From Nitrospirota bacterium (GTDB lineage: Bacteria > Nitrospirota_A > Leptospirillia > Leptospirillales > Leptospirillaceae), in contig JAKBTA010000020.1 of the NCBI GenBank assembly GCA_021844645.1, positions 1 to 19,718 of the forward strand: a stretch of DNA of 19,718 bases, given 5' to 3'. The notes under the pieces were generated by a model. The model did not search any database. It worked only from the letters and a program-made list of their open reading frames with translations, and was not told the DNA's origin. The position numbers and the translations under genes are program-made. The stretch's first letter is position 1, and every line of letters begins with the position of its first letter. Positions 15,565 to 19,718 of this stretch are shown one piece after another.

Positions 15565-16422
15565 ATGACAGACTTTGATCGAGTTTTGTCCACCGGTCCT
15601 TCGGAAGAGAAAATTCCCGAAAAAATTGGGATGATTGCGGGAAACGGAACCTTTCCCCTCCTCTTTCTGGAAGAGGCGAGAAACCGCAATATCCCGGTGG
15701 TCGTTCTGGCCCACAAGGGGGAGACAGACCCTGAAATCGAATCGTTCGGCTACCCCGTCGTCTGGGTGAGAGTGGGCCAGGTCTCTCCCATTTTTGATCT
15801 TTTCCATAAAGAATCCGTTGTCCATGCCGCATTTGTCGGCGGTATCAAAAAGCCCAGCCTGTTCGAGTTCCGCCCCGACCTGAAGGGACTGTCCATTCTT
15901 GCAAAAGTGGCCATCCATCATGATGACCAGGTGCTTCGCGCCCTGGCGGATGCCTTTTTGAAGGAAGGAATAACCATCGTTCCTTCGACCATCCTTCTTC
16001 CCGAAATTGCGGCGGGGGAGGGTGTCTTGGGAACCTGCCAGCCCACAGCCGAGGACATGGTCGACATCAAACTGGCCTTTACCGTCGGGAAGGCTCTCGG
16101 AGAGCATGACATCGGCCAGTGTGTCGTGGTCCGGGAAAAGGTCGTTCTGGCCGTCGAGGCTATCGAGGGAACCGATGAGACGATCAGAAGGGGGGCCCGT
16201 TACGGTCCGAAAGGAGTGGTTGTTGCAAAGATGGTGAAGCCGGGGCAGGACCTTCGATTCGATCTTCCCGCGGTGGGAATCGGAACTCTTGCCGTCATGG
16301 AGGAGGTCGGCGCTTCGACTTTGGCCATCGAGGCGGGAAAAACCATTATCCTGGACGGGCCACTTTTTATCATGCGGGCGAACAAGGCCGGAATTTCTGT
16401 TGTGGGGGTCAAATGGGACTGA
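15565..16422 (+). CDS. lpxI: LpxI, UDP-2,3-diacylglucosamine pyrophosphatase
   Basis: The 285-residue protein belongs to the LpxI (former DUF1009) family, which hydrolyses UDP-2,3-diacylglucosamine to lipid X and UMP and replaces LpxH in many non-enteric bacteria. Visible landmarks are IGMIAGNGTFPLLF (21-34), FVGGIKKP (90-97), a long linker with HHDDQVLRAL, and the catalytic-domain signatures VEAIEGTDETIRRG (197-210) and GVVVAKMVKPGQDLRFDLPA (217-236). The acidic Asp-Glu of EGTDE is the region of the metal site. AAGGGAG precedes the ATG at 15565. Its end overlaps the next gene by ten bases. No lpxH is seen in this window, so it is the likely fourth enzyme of the pathway. Confidence 0.94.
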   Translation: MTDFDRVLSTGPSEEKIPEKIGMIAGNGTFPLLFLEEARNRNIPVVVLAHKGETDPEIESFGYPVVWVRVGQVSPIFDLFHKESVVHAAFVGGIKKPSLFEFRPDLKGLSILAKVAIHHDDQVLRALADAFLKEGITIVPSTILLPEIAAGEGVLGTCQPTAEDMVDIKLAFTVGKALGEHDIGQCVVVREKVVLAVEAIEGTDETIRRGARYGPKGVVVAKMVKPGQDLRFDLPAVGIGTLAVMEEVGASTLAIEAGKTIILDGPLFIMRANKAGISVVGVKWD

Positions 16423-17387
16423 CGTTCGGAGTGATCGGAGTCGGGTATCTCGGCCAGCATCATGCCCGAGTTCTCACCGAGATCCCTGGGGTAACACTGG
16501 CAGGCATTATCGACTCCGATCCGGGGCGTGCCCGGGAAATTGCCGGTCGTCTGATGGTCCCGGTTTTCGACAGTATCGCCGCCATGGCCGCATCGGTTGA
16601 CGCCGTTTCAATCGTAACGCCGACAACCACCCATTTCGATATTGTCCGCGAGGTGTTTTCTGGGGGCAGACCACATATTTTCCTGGAAAAACCGATTGCC
16701 GACACCCTTGAAAATGCCCAGAAAATACTGGATCTGACCAATCTCCACGGGGTCAAGCTCCAGGTGGGCCATATCGAACGCTTCAATCCGGGCATCGAGG
16801 CGATTTTTGAAGCCAATCCAAGGCCGGCCTATATCGAGGCGCAGCGATTGTCCCCCTTCGGCATCCGGGGAACGGATGTGCCTGTCGTCGTCGACCTGAT
16901 GATTCATGATATCGATATCATCCTGTCTCTCGTGAGATCTCCGATTGCCGACATCCGTGTTGTCGGAACGCCGGTGATCACCGGCCACGTGGATATTGCC
17001 AATGCGTGGATCGAGTTTGAAAATGGCTGTCTGGCCCAGGTCCTGGGAAGCAGGGTCTCTCTCGACAGGCTCCGGAAGTTTCGGATCTTCGACCGGGGAG
17101 GGCGATACTTTTCCTTGAACTATGAGACCCGCGAGCTCAAGACCGCAAAGGTGGAACTTGAACCCGGGAGCCTTCCGAAGATCAACAGGGACAAGCAAAC
17201 ATTTGAGCAGGTCGAGCCGCTGAAAAAGGAGCTCTCAAGCTTCGTTTCCTCCATCCGGGACGATCTTCCGGTGAAGGTGACGGGCGAGGAGGCCCTTTTG
17301 GCCCTGAAGGTCGCACTTCAGGTGACCAGGCTCGCCAATGAAAGCCTTGCCCGGTTTCACGCCCAGGATGAGCTGAAACTTTCCTGA
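16413..17387 (+). CDS. Gfo/Idh/MocA-family NAD-dependent oxidoreductase, possible UDP-GlcNAc 3-dehydrogenase (GnnA-like)
   Basis: The 324-residue protein has a Rossmann start FGVIGVGYLGQHHARVL (5-21) and the family EKP motif at 92-94 (Lys93). It then has GHIERFNPG (119-127) and DLMIHDIDI with Asp161 and His165, the usual catalytic pair. Some bacteria (Acidithiobacillus ferrooxidans, Leptospira) use GnnA of this family with the aminotransferase GnnB to make UDP-GlcNAc3N, which gives amide-linked acyl chains in lipid A. Its position right after lpxI, overlapping it by ten bases, suggests a sugar-nucleotide role of that kind. No GnnB is visible here, so the precise reaction is unproven. It is the last plus-strand gene before the reversed lpxB-msbA block. 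Confidence 0.85.
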   Translation: MGLTFGVIGVGYLGQHHARVLTEIPGVTLAGIIDSDPGRAREIAGRLMVPVFDSIAAMAASVDAVSIVTPTTTHFDIVREVFSGGRPHIFLEKPIADTLENAQKILDLTNLHGVKLQVGHIERFNPGIEAIFEANPRPAYIEAQRLSPFGIRGTDVPVVVDLMIHDIDIILSLVRSPIADIRVVGTPVITGHVDIANAWIEFENGCLAQVLGSRVSLDRLRKFRIFDRGGRYFSLNYETRELKTAKVELEPGSLPKINRDKQTFEQVEPLKKELSSFVSSIRDDLPVKVTGEEALLALKVALQVTRLANESLARFHAQDELKLS

Positions 17388-17391
17388 TATC

Positions 17392-17429
17392 GGGTCGGAG
17401 GAGAGACCCTCCATTAGAGAACCGTTCTC
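17392..17429 (+). terminator. Two small hairpins after the Gfo/Idh gene
   Basis: GGGTC (17392-17396) pairs with GACCC (17405-17409) over an eight-base loop. Next to it GAGAAC and GTTCTC (17417-17429) form a palindrome around one C. Neither has a T-tract. They fill most of the 57 bases between the Gfo/Idh stop and the 33-bp repeat and may weakly end the operon or mark a rearrangement site. Confidence 0.3.
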
Positions 17430-17444
17430 CTGAAGACGAAAGCG

Positions 17445-17477
17445 GAAAATCCGTCAGATGACCCCTTCACCCATCTC
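17445..17477. repeat. 33-bp perfect inverted repeat, left copy
   Basis: The 33 bases here (starting GAAAATCCGTCAG and ending CCCATCTC) are the exact reverse complement of 19686-19718. The match stops abruptly on the inner side. The outer side of this copy (17444 and before) cannot be compared, because its partner would lie past the window end. The copy contains the msbA stop codon (17454-17456). Confidence 0.95.
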
Positions 17478-18461
17478 CTCAAGGGGCTTGTCCAGAACCT
17501 CGTTGATCCGCTCGGCGGCGGCAAGCGACATCTGTATCCCGGACTGGGCGTTCCCCAGCCCCTTGATGGGCTGATAAAGCATCTGCGCCGCGGTGATAAA
17601 TCCGACAAGGGTCCCCAGAGTCAGCGTTCCGTGAATAACGGAATATCCGCCCAGCCAGACCGCAATGCCCGCGCCCAGCGCTCCGATCGACTCCATGATG
17701 GGGGAAAGCATGTTTTCATACTTCACGATCTTCAACTGTACAGAGGTAAACTCCTCCGAATGCTTTTCAAAGTTTTTGATCTCGAGTTCCTCGGACCCGA
17801 CCGACTTGATCAGACGCACCGAGGAAAGGCTCTCGGAGAGGTGCTGGTTCATGTCTCCGATTTTGCCCTGGTAATGGCGGGAGGATCCCCGTATTTTCTT
17901 TCCGATTTTCCTGATCGGGATCAGCGTAAAAGGCACCGCCAGGAGAATAAAGAAGGTCAGTTTCGGATTCATCCAGAAAAGGGCCGCCATCATGCCAATA
18001 GCGGTGAAAGAATTCCGGATGAGATCCCTGATAATCTCCGCGATTCCCCCCTGCAGGATCTGGGTATCGTTCGTGACACGGCTCATCAGGGATCCGGTCC
18101 CTTCTGAACCGTAAGCGCTCAGGGGGAGACGGATCACATGGGCAAAAAGGTCCCGGCGGACGTCGCTCACCATGTGAAGAGCCGCTTTTTTGAGAAAGAC
18201 CGCCTGAAGGTAGGCGGTTAGCCCCTTGACCGAATACAAGATGAAAAACGCCGCCGGCAGGACAAAAAGAAGTTTCGGATTCTTTTCGCTGAAGACCTTG
18301 TCGATCAGCTCCTTGAGAAGAATCGGAACACCGCTGGAAACAGCCGCACCGATAATCGCCATCAGGATTCCCATAAACAGGAGAAACCGGTACGGATGAA
18401 GCCATCGGTGCAGTCTTTTCCGTGTTTTCAGATAAACAGGATCTTTCCAGAAAACCATCAT
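17454..18461 (-). CDS. msbA: MsbA-type ABC exporter, membrane domain only (ATPase domain absent)
   Basis: The 335-residue protein has a cytoplasmic N-terminal stretch and six hydrophobic helices: FLLFMGILMAIIGAAVSSGV, LLFVLPAAFFILYSVKGL, FTAIGMMAALFW, FFILLAVPFTLIPI, GALGAGIAVWLGGY and TLVGFITAAQMLYQPI. Typical type-IV exporter loops include MSRVTNDTQILQ and LSSVRLIKSVGSEE. It ends just after RINEVLDKPLEEMGEGV, the linker where MsbA normally enters a 240-residue ATPase domain. No Walker A, LSGGQ or Walker B follows; the next gene is convergent. MsbA flips lipid A across the inner membrane. I start at 18461, eight bases after GGAGGA (18475-18470), overlapping the lpxB stop as ATGA. The final codons and stop lie inside the 33-bp repeat, so the gene is probably broken or split. 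Confidence 0.85.
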   Translation of the reverse strand: MMVFWKDPVYLKTRKRLHRWLHPYRFLLFMGILMAIIGAAVSSGVPILLKELIDKVFSEKNPKLLFVLPAAFFILYSVKGLTAYLQAVFLKKAALHMVSDVRRDLFAHVIRLPLSAYGSEGTGSLMSRVTNDTQILQGGIAEIIRDLIRNSFTAIGMMAALFWMNPKLTFFILLAVPFTLIPIRKIGKKIRGSSRHYQGKIGDMNQHLSESLSSVRLIKSVGSEELEIKNFEKHSEEFTSVQLKIVKYENMLSPIMESIGALGAGIAVWLGGYSVIHGTLTLGTLVGFITAAQMLYQPIKGLGNAQSGIQMSLAAAERINEVLDKPLEEMGEGVI

Positions 18462-19705
18462 GAACGATTTCCTCCGGATGTCCATCCCAGCAACCTTGCC
18501 ATTTCAGAAGCCGCCTTTCCTGAGGCCCCGGGCTCTCCCAGGGATCGCTGGACCCGGGAAAGGGCTTCCCGCATCTTTTCAATTCTTTCTGTCCCGGAAA
18601 AGATCCGGCAGACCTCCGAAAAGATCCGCTCCGGCGAAGCGTCCCCCTGGATCAGCTCCGGCATTGCTGTTCCCCCCTCACGAGAAACTCCGGCCACAAG
18701 ATTGACCATTCCGATCGCCGGAACCGTCACCAGACGTTTCGCAATCTGGTAGGACAAAGGATGCATGACATAAACCACCACCATGGGAACATCGAGAAGA
18801 GCGGTTTCAAGCGTCGCGGTTCCGCTTGTCACAATCGCCACATCGCATGCCTTTGTCACCTCCCTGAACCGCCCGGGAACTCTCCGGAAGATATCGGGAT
18901 CGGCGGTCCAGGGATAGACAGACTCCATCGAAGCAAAGAGAGAATCTTTCAAATGGGGCGTCTGGGGAACCAGAGCCCGAAGATTCGGATACTTCTTCCT
19001 GAGGAGATCGAATGCGGCAAGCATCCGGGGATAAAGGTATCCGATCTCGGACTCCCGGCTGCCCGGCAAAAGACCAATCACCCGGGGAGACGGTGTCTCG
19101 CCGGCCTTTTCTTCCGGTGGTCCGATCCCGGGGAAAAACTGCCTTTTCAGCGTTTCGGAATCCTGCGCCGGACGGGACTCGTCTAAGAGCGGGTGGCCGA
19201 CAAAAGTGACCGGAATGCCTTCCGCCTCGTAAAAGTCCCGCTCAAAGGGAAAGATGACAAACATGTGGTCGACAAGCTCCCGGATCTTTCTGACCCGCCC
19301 TTTTCTCGATGCCCAGACCTGGGGGCTGACATAATAAAAGATACGGACGCCCATGGCCTTCAGGCTTTTCGCAAGTCTCAGGTTGAAACCGGAAAAATCG
19401 ATCAGTACGGCCGTCCTGATCCCGTGGATGCGCACCGCTTCCAGAATGCGATTTTTGGCCCTTAAGAGAACCGGCAGTTTTTTGGCGACCTCGAAAAGCC
19501 CCATGACGGAAAGCTCGGAAATATCGACCACGATCTCCGCGCCGGCGCTCCGGAGATTGGCTCCTCCAACAGCGTAGACGGCCAGGGAGGGATCAATCTC
19601 TTTCAGGGCGAGACAAAGACGCGCTCCATGCTGGTCTCCCGATGGCTCCCCCGTAACGATCAGCATGTTCCGGGACATTTTTGGAGAGATGGGTGAAGGG
19701 GTCAT
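18458..19705 (-). CDS. lpxB: LpxB, lipid A disaccharide synthase
   Basis: The 415-residue GT19 glycosyltransferase (E. coli 382) joins lipid X and UDP-diacylglucosamine into the lipid A disaccharide at the inner membrane. Motifs are MLIVTGEPSGDQHGARL (14-30), YAVGGANLRSAGAEIV, LIDFSGFNLRLAK, the signature YVSPQVWASRKGRVRKI, GLLPGSRESEI and TSGTATLETALLDVPMVVVY. The first nine to thirteen residues (MTPSPISPK) lie before the conserved core and are encoded partly by the 33-bp repeat. An ATG at 19678 or 19666 could be the original start, but neither has a clear ribosome site, nor does 19705 within the visible bases. It ends in an ATGA overlap with msbA. It is on the strand opposite to the rest of the lpx operon. 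Confidence 0.94.
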   Translation of the reverse strand: MTPSPISPKMSRNMLIVTGEPSGDQHGARLCLALKEIDPSLAVYAVGGANLRSAGAEIVVDISELSVMGLFEVAKKLPVLLRAKNRILEAVRIHGIRTAVLIDFSGFNLRLAKSLKAMGVRIFYYVSPQVWASRKGRVRKIRELVDHMFVIFPFERDFYEAEGIPVTFVGHPLLDESRPAQDSETLKRQFFPGIGPPEEKAGETPSPRVIGLLPGSRESEIGYLYPRMLAAFDLLRKKYPNLRALVPQTPHLKDSLFASMESVYPWTADPDIFRRVPGRFREVTKACDVAIVTSGTATLETALLDVPMVVVYVMHPLSYQIAKRLVTVPAIGMVNLVAGVSREGGTAMPELIQGDASPERIFSEVCRIFSGTERIEKMREALSRVQRSLGEPGASGKAASEMARLLGWTSGGNRS

Positions 19706-19718
19706 CTGACGGATTTTC
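19686..19718. repeat. 33-bp perfect inverted repeat, right copy (reaches window end)
   Basis: This is the exact reverse complement of 17445-17477. It covers the first seven codons of lpxB and the 13 bases before its ATG. It ends exactly with the window, so the true repeat may be longer. Confidence 0.95.

Noticed and set aside
17397..17412. GGAG/CTCC alternative stem as a strong terminator of the lpx operon
   Set aside because: The stem is only four pairs and no T-tract follows.
17414..17608. Possible continuation of msbA in another minus-strand frame after a frameshift
   Set aside because: The alternative frame past the stop (VKGSSDGFSAFVFRRTVL) has no ATPase-domain sequence such as a Walker A, so a single frameshift does not explain the missing domain.
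1..19718. CRISPR array, insertion sequence or phage genes
   Set aside because: No regularly spaced repeats, transposase, integrase or phage structural genes were seen anywhere in the window.

Overview
The window looks like a chromosomal segment of a Gram-negative, lipopolysaccharide-making bacterium of moderate GC. The order bamA-skp-lpxD-fabZ-lpxA-lpxI-Gfo/Idh, the use of LpxI instead of LpxH, frequent TTG starts and a neighbouring CobU/T/S/C/B cobalamin block make me think of a Nitrospirota member such as Leptospirillum. That is a guess from gene style and cannot be proved without a search.

Layout. Positions 1-2291 (+): the end of a cobalamin nucleotide-loop operon, cobU (5' truncated), cobT, cobS. 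Positions 2328-3885 (-): a HipB/HipA-type toxin-antitoxin pair with its own promoter, set between short direct repeats, plus a 17-bp-arm inverted repeat at 4004-4041. Positions 4199-5230 (-): an aldo/keto reductase. Positions 5376-6302 (+): an unrecognised protein with prenyltransferase/squalene-cyclase-like repeats. Positions 6453-9567 (+): a second cobalamin operon, a CobC-like phosphatase, cobB/cbiA, and a CbiC with a degenerate CbiX-like N-terminal domain. Positions 9586-9661 (-): tRNA-Phe(GAA) with a near-consensus promoter. Positions 9780-9857 (+): a promoter followed at once by an intrinsic-terminator-like hairpin ahead of bamA.

Positions 9966-17387 (+) form a tight envelope operon: bamA (outer-membrane protein assembly), skp/ompH (periplasmic chaperone), lpxD, fabZ, lpxA, lpxI and a Gfo/Idh/MocA oxidoreductase that may be GnnA-like. 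Together these make the early lipid A precursors and insert outer-membrane proteins. Positions 17454-19705 carry the next two expected genes, lpxB and msbA, but on the opposite strand.

The most striking structure is at the right end. A perfect 33-bp inverted repeat (17445-17477 and 19686-19718) exactly brackets the reversed lpxB-msbA block. msbA keeps all six membrane helices but stops inside the left repeat copy, at the linker where the ATPase domain should begin. This fits an inversion or invertible segment in the lipid A operon, or an assembly error at a repeat; the right copy ends exactly at the window edge, so the two cannot be separated here.
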